Of a stretch of DNA of 17,801 nt, positions 1 to 7,217 are shown one piece after another; position 1 is the stretch's first letter; every line of letters starts with the position of its first letter. The DNA comes from an uncultured Veillonella sp. (GTDB lineage: Bacteria > Bacillota > Negativicutes > Veillonellales > Veillonellaceae), in the NCBI GenBank assembly GCA_900556785.1, contig USQK01000033.1, positions 1 to 17,801 of the forward strand. Direction: 5' to 3'. The notes under the pieces are model-generated. The model was not told where the DNA came from. It worked only from the letters and a program-made list of their open reading frames with translations, and made no database searches. The translations under genes were made by a program, and so were the position numbers.

Positions 1-16
1 TTTTTGCGTCTGCCAT
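1..16 (-). CDS. 5' end of a leftward gene (partial)
   Basis: Only the first five codons (MADAK) are inside the window; the rest lies to the left. The ATG at 16-14 on the minus strand is preceded by AGAGG (minus 29-25) with eight bases between, which is a good Shine-Dalgarno spacing. An extended -10 promoter on the same strand lies about 110 bases upstream. Five residues do not allow a family assignment, so no function is offered. Confidence 0.5.
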
Positions 17-128
17 CGTTAAAACCTCTTTTCAGAAAATATGTACCTGATATAGTAACATCACTCTAAAATATCATGAAATTTAAATGATATCTTGTGA
101 GCTCTATATCCTCTCAAATGACAATGTC

Positions 129-157
129 AGTATAGCACAGAAAGATGTGAGATTGAA
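129..157 (-). promoter_or_regulatory. Promoter of the leftward partial gene
   Basis: On the minus strand TATACT (134-129) is preceded by TGC, giving an extended -10 of the form TGnTATACT. A weak -35, TTCAAT (157-152), lies 17 bases upstream. Transcription would start near 122, leaving a leader of about 105 bases that contains the dyad at 71-93. The -35 matches poorly, so the call rests mainly on the extended -10. Confidence 0.45.
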
Positions 158-201
158 TAGTCTTACAGTCTGAAACACATTACTAAATACGCATACGTAC
201 C

Positions 202-217
202 GGTGATGTTTGTCACA
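202..217. promoter_or_regulatory. CRP/FNR-type dyad
   Basis: GGTGATGTTTGTCACA has GTGA and TCAC arms separated by exactly six bases. It matches nine of the ten fixed positions of the CRP consensus TGTGA-N6-TCACA. It lies about 87 bases upstream of the predicted start of the leftward transcript and about 340 upstream of the rightward one, so the leftward gene is the likelier target. The regulator is not in the window, so this is a candidate site only. Confidence 0.35.
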
Positions 218-515
218 TATTCCTAGGGCAGTTACTGAAACAACTGATTATACCTAAAACTATATGGTTATGACTTTTAGTTATGATTACATAATTTTTT
301 TATAGATTTGCAGTATTTTTATAGAGCTTATTAGTATATCTGTTTAGGCTTTGAGTAAGAATGAGAATGGATAAATATCGATAAAACTTGAAATATTCAG
401 TATTATATATAAAAAATATTGATGAGTATATTAACGTATTGTGATAACTGAATGTATTGTTATGCAATATATGCAGTATTCTTAATCTTTACAAAGTTAG
501 AAAATGTATTAAAGG

Positions 516-547
516 TTACACTTATACAAAGGATGCTGTAATATAAT
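516..547 (+). promoter_or_regulatory. Possible promoter of the molybdoenzyme gene
   Basis: A perfect TATAAT lies at 542-547, and TTACAC at 516-521 is the nearest -35-like hexamer. The spacing to TATAAT is 20 bases, longer than ideal; an overlapping TAATAT (539-544) would give 17. The -10 is enclosed by GGATG (531-535) and CATCC (557-561), an inverted repeat that could be a repressor site. Confidence 0.35.
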
Positions 548-596
548 ATAAATATACATCCTATAGTTTATATAATTTATAAGCGAGGTGCTTATT

Positions 597-2603
597 TTGA
601 AAGAATACAAATCAGTATGTCCATATGACTGTCCAGATGCATGTGGTTTAATCGTATCGGTAGATAACAATAGAGTGGTATCTGTTCGTGGTAATAGAGA
701 TCATGCTTTTACAAGAGGCACATTATGCCCTAAGATGGCGCATTATGAACGAGTGGTTCATTCTCCGTTGCGTTTACAGTACCCAATGAAACGGGTTGGC
801 AAGAAAGGTATTGGAGAAGATCAATATGTGCGTATCAGCTGGGATGAGGCATTAGATATCATTGTTAATAATTTTAAAGACACCATTAGTACTTATGGTA
901 GTGAAAGTATTTTACGCTACTCCTATGCCGGCACTATGGGAGTTATTCAAAGCCCAGCAGCAGATTACTTTTTCCGCCGTATTGGTGCGACGGACCAGGA
1001 TCGAGGTATATGCTCTCCCGCTAAGCAGGCCGGTTTCCGCTCAGTTTACGGTGATACATTAGCTATTAAGCCGCAAGAGGCACAACATAGTGATTTAATT
1101 GTTTTGTGGGGCATTAATGCAACTGCTACCGACGTTCATATCTTACATGATGTAAACGTGGCAAAACGGAATGGCGCTCGAGTTTGGATTATTGATACTC
1201 ATAAAACCTATACCTTTAACCAAGCTCATGAACATATTTACGTAAAACCTGGTAGTGATGTCGCCTTAGCGTTAGGTATGCTTCATATTATTCATCGAGA
1301 TGGATTAGCAGATATAGATTTTATTAAGAAACATGTACAAGGTTATGATGAGCTTGTAAATGATGTGTTAATTGACTTTACACCGGAAAAAGCATCTGAA
1401 CTTTGTGGCGTTTCCGTAGAGCGTATGACTGAGTTTGCTCATGCATACGCTAAGGCTAAGGCTCCATTCATTCGTCTTGGCAGCGGATTATCTCGATATG
1501 GGAATGGTGCCATGAGTTGTCGCGCCATTAATGCATTACCTGCTGTAGTTGGTGCTTGGCAACATCTTGGCGGTGGTTTGCTATCCAGTGCTAGTGGCAG
1601 TAAGTTTGTTGGCAAAGAAGTTATGCAGCAGGCTCATGTTGCTGCACCAGCCAAGCGATTGATGCCTATGATTAAACTTGGCGAAATGCTTACAAATCCA
1701 TCAGGTACAGCAGTTCATAGTCTCTATGTGTTCTCTAGTAACCCTGCTATAACAGCGCCTGATCAAAATGTGGTGCGAAAAGGTTTGATGAGAGATGATT
1801 TGTTTACGGTTGTTCAGGAACGATTCTTTACTGACACATGTAAATATGCGGATATTGTATTGCCGGCCACTACATCAGTAGAACATGATGATATATATAA
1901 CTCCTATGGGCACTATACCATCGGAACTGGCTATAAATTAATCGATCCTGTTGGTGAATCTCGATCCAATTGGCAAGTGATTTCTGAGCTAGCTAAACGA
2001 ATGGGGCTTCAAGATGAATTCTTTAACCTTAGTGAACGGGAGTTAATAGAACAAATTGTTCGTACATCTAGTCGTATATCTGAGGTCGATCAAGATGTAA
2101 TCTTACAAGGTGAACCTGTAGAGATGACATTGTCTGAAAATTACAAATTAGATTTTAAAACGCCATCTGGAAAAATAGAGCTATATAATCCAAATGATGT
2201 GGAACCATTAATTCGTTATTTACCGCCATATGGAGATAATGCACCGTTTTGGCTCATCATAGGTAACGATATTCGTATTCTCGATTCTAGCTTCTGTGAA
2301 CTCGAGTTTGATGATCCTGAATTGATGAAACTACGCATCAATCCTAAAGATGCAAAAGTATATAACATTAATGATGGCGATGAAGTGGAAATCTATAATC
2401 AACGTGGTAGTGTAAGAATTAAAGGTTACTACGATGAAGATGTACAACGAGGTACATTGGTAACCCTTGGTGTATGGTGGCAATCACAATCTAGTGATCC
2501 TAATGTAGGTATTAATGTACTTACAGCAGACAGACCTACGGATCAAGGTTGGGGTAGTACATTCTATGATGTGCAAGTTCACATCAAAAAGGCGGATATT
2601 TAA
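597..2603 (+). CDS. Molybdopterin-dependent oxidoreductase (DMSO reductase superfamily)
   Basis: This is a catalytic subunit binding bis-molybdopterin guanine dinucleotide and one [4Fe-4S] cluster. I prefer the TTG at 597 (668 aa) because GAGGTG (585-590) sits six bases before it; a GTG at 588 would overlap that site. Residues 8, 12, 16 and 44 are the cluster cysteines (CPYDCPDAC, then TLCPK). Cys139 in the GICSPAK motif is the likely molybdenum ligand, as in the COG0243 group that uses cysteine. The molydopterin dinucleotide-binding domain fills the C-terminal ~110 residues. There is no Tat signal, so the enzyme should be cytoplasmic. No electron-transfer or membrane-anchor subunit is adjacent, so the substrate and redox partner cannot be read from context. 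Family assignment is firm; function is open. Confidence 0.88.
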   Translation: MKEYKSVCPYDCPDACGLIVSVDNNRVVSVRGNRDHAFTRGTLCPKMAHYERVVHSPLRLQYPMKRVGKKGIGEDQYVRISWDEALDIIVNNFKDTISTYGSESILRYSYAGTMGVIQSPAADYFFRRIGATDQDRGICSPAKQAGFRSVYGDTLAIKPQEAQHSDLIVLWGINATATDVHILHDVNVAKRNGARVWIIDTHKTYTFNQAHEHIYVKPGSDVALALGMLHIIHRDGLADIDFIKKHVQGYDELVNDVLIDFTPEKASELCGVSVERMTEFAHAYAKAKAPFIRLGSGLSRYGNGAMSCRAINALPAVVGAWQHLGGGLLSSASGSKFVGKEVMQQAHVAAPAKRLMPMIKLGEMLTNPSGTAVHSLYVFSSNPAITAPDQNVVRKGLMRDDLFTVVQERFFTDTCKYADIVLPATTSVEHDDIYNSYGHYTIGTGYKLIDPVGESRSNWQVISELAKRMGLQDEFFNLSERELIEQIVRTSSRISEVDQDVILQGEPVEMTLSENYKLDFKTPSGKIELYNPNDVEPLIRYLPPYGDNAPFWLIIGNDIRILDSSFCELEFDDPELMKLRINPKDAKVYNINDGDEVEIYNQRGSVRIKGYYDEDVQRGTLVTLGVWWQSQSSDPNVGINVLTADRPTDQGWGSTFYDVQVHIKKADI

Positions 2604-2660
2604 TTCCCTTTACTTATAGGAATAACGTCATGCTAATATGTCATAACAAGAATATTTTTA

Positions 2661-2690
2661 TTGCATACATATCCTCATTAGGATTATAAT
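2661..2690 (+). promoter_or_regulatory. brnQ promoter
   Basis: TTGCAT (2661-2666) and a perfect TATAAT (2685-2690) are separated by 18 bases. The spacer contains a perfect inverted repeat, ATCCT-CATT-AGGAT (2671-2684), a possible operator. Transcription would begin near 2697, about 35 bases before the brnQ ATG. Confidence 0.7.
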
Positions 2691-2732
2691 AGTAATATTA
2701 TTTCTATATATAACCTGAAGGGGGTTACGTTT

Positions 2733-4064
2733 ATGAATGGTAATGATAAATTATCTGCCCGTGCCTATTGGGCTATAGGCATGATGTTATTCGCCCTATT
2801 CTTTGGGGCAGGGAACTTGATCTTCCCAGCGGCCTTAGGTCAACATTCTGGTGATAACGTAGGTTGGGCTTTGCTCGGCTTCATATTAACAGGTGTAGGC
2901 CTTCCACTATTAGGTGTTGCAGCGATGGGGTACTCCTCCTGTAAAGATGTTGAAGAACTTGCGAGCCGTGTTCATCCGATTTATGGCTTGTTGTACACAA
3001 TTTCTCTTTACTTGAGTATCGGTCCAATGTTTGCGACGCCACGTACTGGTACTGTAGCTTATGAAATTGCAATTAAACCTTTCACAGAAGGTTTAAGCAT
3101 GAATATGGAACCAATTTTCTTGGCATTATTCTTTGGTGTTTCTTTGTGGTTATCCATTAGTCCACAAAAGCTTGTTAATCGTATCGGTAATATTTTGACA
3201 CCAGCATTACTACTTGTAATTCTGTTGTTAATTATTAAATCCTTTATGACTCCGCTAGGCGGCTATGCAGTGCCACAACCAGCTTATGGTGATGCACCTA
3301 CAGCTGTGTTGCAAGGATTCTTGGACGGCTATAATACGATGGATGCGTTGGCTTCCGTAGTATTTGCTATTCTTGTAATCGACTTTGTTCGTCTTAGCGG
3401 CGCTACATCTCGTGCGGTTATTACAAAAACAGTAATGGAAGTAGGCGCTATTGCTGTAGGTCTTCTCGGTATTGTTTATGTATTTATCGCTAACATTGGT
3501 GCTACTAGTGTTGAACGTTTTGGTTTGTTTGATACAGGTGCTCCTGTGTTGTCCGTAAGTGCTAACTACTTGTTCGGTGAATTCGGTCAAATTATCTTGG
3601 CTATCATCGTTCTTCTAGCTTGCTTGTCTACAAGTATCGGTCTTATCACTTCTTGTGGTACGTACTTCCACAAGTTGACACCGAAGATTAGCTATAAATT
3701 ATATGTAGTAATCTTCTCCGTAGCAGCATTTGGTCTTAGCATGTTCGGTTTGAAAACAATCATCAGTGCAGCGATTCCAGTGTTGATGCTCTTGTATCCG
3801 TTAACGATTGTAATCATCTTGTTGGCACTTCTTCACAATGTGTTCGGTGGTCGTCGTTGCGTATACGCATGGACAATGGCTTTCACAATGATCTCTGCTC
3901 TTATGACTGGTCTTGAAACGGCAGGTATTGCACCTGTTGCATTGGAACAGCTCTTTACTCAATACATTCCATTCCAGGCTGCTGGGATGGGCTGGGTGAG
4001 CTTTGCGGTATTAGGCTTCGTTGTAGGTCTTATCCATAAAGGTCTTGTGTCCGAAAATAAATAA
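2733..4064 (+). CDS. brnQ: Branched-chain amino acid transporter BrnQ
   Basis: This is a cation-coupled importer of leucine, isoleucine and valine (LIVCS family) in the cytoplasmic membrane. The 443-residue protein has the usual family length and about twelve hydrophobic segments. The N-terminal stretch containing FALFFGAGNLIFPAALGQ is the family hallmark. The ATG is preceded by AAGGGGG (2718-2724) with eight bases between, which fixes the start. It has its own promoter upstream and a strong terminator downstream, so it is probably transcribed alone. No leader peptide or T-box is visible; the dyad in the promoter spacer is the only regulatory hint. Nothing is missing or unusual in the protein. 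Confidence 0.95.
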   Translation: MNGNDKLSARAYWAIGMMLFALFFGAGNLIFPAALGQHSGDNVGWALLGFILTGVGLPLLGVAAMGYSSCKDVEELASRVHPIYGLLYTISLYLSIGPMFATPRTGTVAYEIAIKPFTEGLSMNMEPIFLALFFGVSLWLSISPQKLVNRIGNILTPALLLVILLLIIKSFMTPLGGYAVPQPAYGDAPTAVLQGFLDGYNTMDALASVVFAILVIDFVRLSGATSRAVITKTVMEVGAIAVGLLGIVYVFIANIGATSVERFGLFDTGAPVLSVSANYLFGEFGQIILAIIVLLACLSTSIGLITSCGTYFHKLTPKISYKLYVVIFSVAAFGLSMFGLKTIISAAIPVLMLLYPLTIVIILLALLHNVFGGRRCVYAWTMAFTMISALMTGLETAGIAPVALEQLFTQYIPFQAAGMGWVSFAVLGFVVGLIHKGLVSENK

Positions 4065-4074
4065 TATCATTAAT

Positions 4075-4116
4075 GGTTCTATACTTTCGTTTTGGGTGAA
4101 AGTATAGAACCTTTTT
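4075..4116 (+). terminator. Rho-independent terminator after brnQ
   Basis: A perfect 14-bp stem (4075-4088 with 4098-4111), a nine-base loop and five T residues follow the brnQ stop codon by ten bases. It separates brnQ from the next transcription unit. Confidence 0.92.
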
Positions 4117-4142
4117 AGTGTCTTAAGGGTTGTCATATAAAA

Positions 4143-4171
4143 TTGATTTTGTGAGTAGAAGTTTCTATAAT
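4143..4171 (+). promoter_or_regulatory. Promoter of the dehydrogenase operon
   Basis: TTGATT (4143-4148) and a perfect TATAAT (4166-4171) are 17 bases apart, placing the transcript start near 4178. This rules out the upstream in-frame TTG at 4130 as the translation start, because it would lie outside the transcript. Confidence 0.72.
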
Positions 4172-4207
4172 AAGAATATAGATAATGAAAGAAGGAAGGA
4201 AGATTTT

Positions 4208-5281
4208 ATGCGTAGTACTCATTGTTTACCTAGTTATAGTTTTGGCGGTCATGAGGTGTTTGACGCTATTCCCAAATTTACAAAATTATATGGTAAGTCT
4301 GTAGCTATCATTGGTGGTGAGACAGCTCTTTCTAAAGCTTTGCCACACATTCGTCCAGTGCTTGATAAAGCAGGGATTAAAGTGCTAGATATTATTCACT
4401 TTGGTGGAGAGTGTACTTTCTCTCGAGGTAAGGAAATTGCACAAATGGCTTCTGTAAAAGATGCGGACTTTATGTTTGCTGTTGGTGGCGGTAAGGCCAT
4501 GGATACGGTAAAAGTAGTAGCTCTAGAGTTAGATGATAAACCATTCTTTACAATTCCGACCATTGCCTCTACTTGTGCTGCAACGTCAGAAGTAGCAGCT
4601 GTATACACTGCAGAGCATACTTTTGATGACGTAGCCTTTGTAAATCATCCTCCTGTGCACTGCTTTATTGATGCTGATATTCTCGTAGAAGCACCAAGCC
4701 GTTACTTGTGGGCAGGAATGGGAGATACTATTGCAAAACACTATGAAACTCATCTTTCTGCTCGCAGTCGCGAGCAAGACTATAATACTCAGTTAGGCCT
4801 TACTCTAGCTTCTATGTGTAGTGAACCAATTTTAGCACATGGTATACAAGCCTATAAAGATAGTCAAGCTAATAAACGTAGTGATGCCTTTGATACCATT
4901 GCTATGACTGTTATCTTTACTACCGGTGTTGTATCAGGTTGTGTTCCTATGGCATATAATAGCAACATGGCTCATGCTGTATGTTATGGCTGTGTTACTA
5001 ATAAAGAAACAGAAGAAAATCATTTGCATGGTGAAATAGTAGCTTATGGCTTACTTATTTTGTTAACCGTTGACCAACAAATGGATGAGTTACAACGGTG
5101 GTTGCCAGTATATCGCGAATTAGGTTGGCCTACTAAACTTTCACAATTAGATCTTACTGCATCGCATATTCCTCAAATTGTTGAAAAGGCTACATCTGTT
5201 CATGATATTGATGTATCTCCATATAAAATTACAGCAGATATGTTGACTAAGGCTATTCAATATATGGAATCTCTTGATTAA
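4208..5281 (+). CDS. Iron-containing alcohol dehydrogenase family protein (GldA/HcxA-like)
   Basis: This is a metal-dependent NAD(P)H oxidoreductase of the glycerol dehydrogenase group. The ATG at 4208 gives 357 aa and has GGAAGGA (4194-4200) seven bases before it. The glycine-rich nucleotide-binding loop is GGGKAMDTVK. The likely metal ligands are the Asp of GMGDT, the His of NMAHAV and the His of HGEIVAYG, matching the Asp/His/His set of glycerol dehydrogenases. The stretches TIPTIASTCAA and AGMGDTIAKHYE recall E. coli HcxA (YbdH), a 2-hydroxycarboxylate dehydrogenase, more than GldA. A 2-oxoacid reductase role is therefore possible, but the substrate is inference. The next gene starts 44 bases downstream with no terminator between. 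Confidence 0.87.
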   Translation: MRSTHCLPSYSFGGHEVFDAIPKFTKLYGKSVAIIGGETALSKALPHIRPVLDKAGIKVLDIIHFGGECTFSRGKEIAQMASVKDADFMFAVGGGKAMDTVKVVALELDDKPFFTIPTIASTCAATSEVAAVYTAEHTFDDVAFVNHPPVHCFIDADILVEAPSRYLWAGMGDTIAKHYETHLSARSREQDYNTQLGLTLASMCSEPILAHGIQAYKDSQANKRSDAFDTIAMTVIFTTGVVSGCVPMAYNSNMAHAVCYGCVTNKETEENHLHGEIVAYGLLILLTVDQQMDELQRWLPVYRELGWPTKLSQLDLTASHIPQIVEKATSVHDIDVSPYKITADMLTKAIQYMESLD

Positions 5282-5325
5282 TATGGTTTGTAACTATTTG
5301 TGTATGTTATGTGATGAGGTTATAA

Positions 5326-5562
5326 ATGCAAGAAATTGTAAAGGGTGGCTTATATCGTCATTTTAAAGGCATGTACTATTACGTGTTAGATGTTGCAACT
5401 CATTCGGAAACGAGTGAACAGTTCGTGGTATATCAAAAATTATATGATCAACGTGACTTATATGTACGACCACTAGATATGTTTTTGAGTGATGTGGATC
5501 AAGAAAAATATCCTGATGTAGAGCAGAAAGAGCGATTTAAGTTAATGAGCGGACGTGATTAG
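5326..5562 (+). CDS. DUF1653 family protein
   Basis: This 78-residue soluble protein matches the DUF1653 pattern: a small beta-rich fold opening with KGGLYRHFKGMYYYVLDVATHSET and ending with the RPLDMF segment. The family has no established function. Proteins of this kind are common in Firmicutes and proteobacteria as single short ORFs, often near HAD hydrolases or nucleotide-related genes. GATGAGG (5313-5319) lies six bases before the ATG. The TAG stop overlaps the AGGAGG that serves the next gene, so the two are probably translationally coupled. There is no promoter of its own in the 44-base gap, so it is likely transcribed with the upstream dehydrogenase. Confidence 0.83.
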   Translation: MQEIVKGGLYRHFKGMYYYVLDVATHSETSEQFVVYQKLYDQRDLYVRPLDMFLSDVDQEKYPDVEQKERFKLMSGRD

Positions 5563-5570
5563 GAGGGCCT

Positions 5571-6347
5571 GTGGAACAGAAATTTTTCTTTTTCGATATA
5601 GACAATACCTTAGCTGTGTGGCCGGAAGGTAAAATTCCTGACAGTGCTCAATATAGCTTAGATGAATTAAAGCGCCGTGGTCATAGGGTGGCACTAGCAA
5701 CAGGCCGTATCCAAGTAGATGCAAAGCGTTTTGCGGAACAAGCGGGGCTTACAGATTTTGTGGCAGATGGCGGACATAGTGTTACTGTTAATAATGAACT
5801 AGTGTCCATGATTGGCATGGATCGTGATGCATGCATTAACTATTTGGAATATTTAGAGTCCCATAATATTCCTTGGGCTGTAACAGATCGGAATAAATTA
5901 GGCCGAATTACGCCGTATAAGGAAATATTAGATTGGCATCCGAATTGGGATGTTTTTAAAACGACAGTAGATCCTAATTTTGACTTTCATAATGTAGAAG
6001 AGTTTTATAAGATTTATGTGTTCTTTAAAGAAGGGGAAGAAGAGGAAAAAGAAATTGAGCATATGACGCATAAGCTCATTCGTTATGGCGATGGCTGTGT
6101 TTTATATGAACCAATGGAAAAAGCTTTGGGTATTCGCAATATGCTTGATCATTTTGGTATGAAACCTAATCAAGCCGTAGTATTTGGTGATGGATATAAT
6201 GATTTATCTATGTTTAGGCCAGAATGGCTTAATATTGCCATGGGAAATGCCCGTGCTGAATTGAAAGAAAAAGCCGATTATATCACTACCGACTGTGATA
6301 AGGATGGTATTTATAATGCGTGTAAGCATTTCAAGTGGATTGATTGA
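5571..6347 (+). CDS. HAD superfamily phosphatase, Cof-type (subclass IIB)
   Basis: This is a predicted cytoplasmic Mg2+-dependent phosphatase, probably acting on small phosphorylated metabolites such as sugar or nucleotide phosphates. The 258-residue length is typical. Motif I is DIDNT (Asp9 nucleophile, Asp11 acid/base), motif II is the ATGR turn near residue 44, and motif IV is GDGYND (Asp207 and Asp211 for metal binding). The central ~100 residues form the C2B-type cap. Translation starts at GTG 5571, four bases after AGGAGG (5561-5566), which overlaps the DUF1653 stop codon. The nearest terminator is about 150 bases downstream. The specific substrate cannot be told from the sequence. Confidence 0.88.
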   Translation: MEQKFFFFDIDNTLAVWPEGKIPDSAQYSLDELKRRGHRVALATGRIQVDAKRFAEQAGLTDFVADGGHSVTVNNELVSMIGMDRDACINYLEYLESHNIPWAVTDRNKLGRITPYKEILDWHPNWDVFKTTVDPNFDFHNVEEFYKIYVFFKEGEEEEKEIEHMTHKLIRYGDGCVLYEPMEKALGIRNMLDHFGMKPNQAVVFGDGYNDLSMFRPEWLNIAMGNARAELKEKADYITTDCDKDGIYNACKHFKWID

Positions 6348-6481
6348 GTTCTAATGTCCTCATTGTAGACTAAAAAACTGAACAATTTGATGGTAAATAA
6401 TGACTGATATATAACTGAAAGTATAAGGTTATATAAATTGGTAAATTTAATAATTATTTAAACCAAATTTTCTCTAAAACA

Positions 6482-6490
6482 TGATATACT
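6482..6490 (+). promoter_or_regulatory. Extended -10 promoter before the hairpin at 6498
   Basis: TGATATACT fits TGnTATAAT-type extended -10 elements with one mismatch. No good -35 exists 16-18 bases upstream. A transcript from here would begin at about 6497, directly at the hairpin, and would serve the cyclophilin gene. Alternatively the element is fortuitous and transcription begins later; no better hexamer pair is visible in 6524-6565. Confidence 0.4.
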
Positions 6491-6497
6491 AAAAAAG

Positions 6498-6523
6498 AGC
6501 CGCTCACGGGTTGAGCGGCTTTT
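6498..6523 (+). terminator. Terminator-like hairpin upstream of the cyclophilin gene
   Basis: A perfect 9-bp G+C-rich stem (6498-6506 with 6512-6520), a five-base loop and four T residues form an intrinsic terminator shape. An A-tract at 6491-6496 would let it work on both strands. It may end the HAD operon, although it is 150 bases past the stop codon. Because a possible promoter abuts it, it could instead be a 5' leader hairpin. Confidence 0.7.
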
Positions 6524-6575
6524 CTATGTGAATTTTACATACATGTTAGTATAAACAATATATTTTGGGGGAACT

Positions 6576-7217
6576 ATGAACTGGAAACGCTTGGCTTTAT
6601 GCGCAATGTTGGGGATTACAATGTTTGGTACAGCAGCTTGTGGTACAAAAAGTGGGGAACAACCACAAGGTAATACTGTAAAAGCAGAAACTGTAACTAT
6701 GCCTAATTTCTCTAATGCGCCAATTGCTGATGAGTATGCTATTTTTGATACAAATTATGGTCAATTCAAAGTTCGTTTGCTAGGCTCTAAAGCGCCTATT
6801 ACTGTAAAAAACTTTGATTACTTAGTGAAAAAAGGTTTCTATAATGGTGTTACATTCCACCGCGTTATCGAAGGCTTTATGATTCAAGGCGGGGATCCAG
6901 ATGGTACAGGTGCTGGCGGTCCAGGCTATACAATTCCTGATGAGTTCTCCAATGATTTACACTTCAATAAAATGGGCGTTCTTGCCATGGCAAACCGAGG
7001 CCCTAATACAGGGGGCTCTCAGTTCTTTATTACCTTGGGACCTACAGATTGGTTAGATAACAAACACACTATCTTTGGTACCGTAGTACAAGGTATGGAT
7101 GTAGTTGAAAAAATTGGCAAAGTAAAAACAGGCCGTAATGATAAACCAGTAGAGCCAGTAATCATCAATACTATTACGTTGGAACCGATTACTGATGATG
7201 CAAAAAATGGCAAATAA
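6576..7217 (+). CDS. Lipoprotein peptidyl-prolyl cis-trans isomerase, cyclophilin type
   Basis: This enzyme isomerises prolyl peptide bonds and should assist folding of exported proteins. The 213-residue precursor has a basic, hydrophobic signal peptide ending in GTAAC, so Cys22 is the likely lipidated residue and the mature protein would be membrane-anchored on the outside. A ~30-residue linker precedes the cyclophilin domain (about residues 55-205). Visible family motifs are FHRVIEGFMIQGGDP, with catalytic Arg96, then GGSQFFI and LDNKHTIFG. It is a short, minimal bacterial cyclophilin with no extra domains. GGGGGAA (6567-6573) precedes the ATG by two bases, slightly tight but purine-rich. 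The GIY-YIG gene overlaps its 3' end. Confidence 0.93.
   Translation: MNWKRLALCAMLGITMFGTAACGTKSGEQPQGNTVKAETVTMPNFSNAPIADEYAIFDTNYGQFKVRLLGSKAPITVKNFDYLVKKGFYNGVTFHRVIEGFMIQGGDPDGTGAGGPGYTIPDEFSNDLHFNKMGVLAMANRGPNTGGSQFFITLGPTDWLDNKHTIFGTVVQGMDVVEKIGKVKTGRNDKPVEPVIINTITLEPITDDAKNGK

Larger units (their letters stand above)
17..587. other. Long divergent intergenic region
   Basis: This AT-rich gap separates the leftward partial gene from the rightward molybdoenzyme gene. It holds a leftward extended -10 promoter (129-157), a CRP-like dyad (202-217), a perfect 7-bp inverted repeat ATATCAT/ATGATAT (71-77 and 87-93) and a rightward -10 hexamer at 542-547. Bases 220-510 contain no ORF with a convincing ribosome binding site and no recognisable RNA gene. 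Confidence 0.6.

Noticed and set aside
2604..2660. Terminator for the molybdoenzyme gene
   Set aside because: Only a 5-bp ATTCC/GGAAT pairing without a T-run is present, too weak to call.
4130..4207. N-terminal extension of the dehydrogenase from TTG 4130
   Set aside because: The extension lies across a clear promoter at 4143-4171 and would add 26 residues not typical of the family. ATG 4208 has a good ribosome binding site.
6435..6470. Imperfect palindrome in the AT-rich gap after the HAD gene
   Set aside because: The arms are nearly pure A/T with mismatches, which is expected by chance in this composition.
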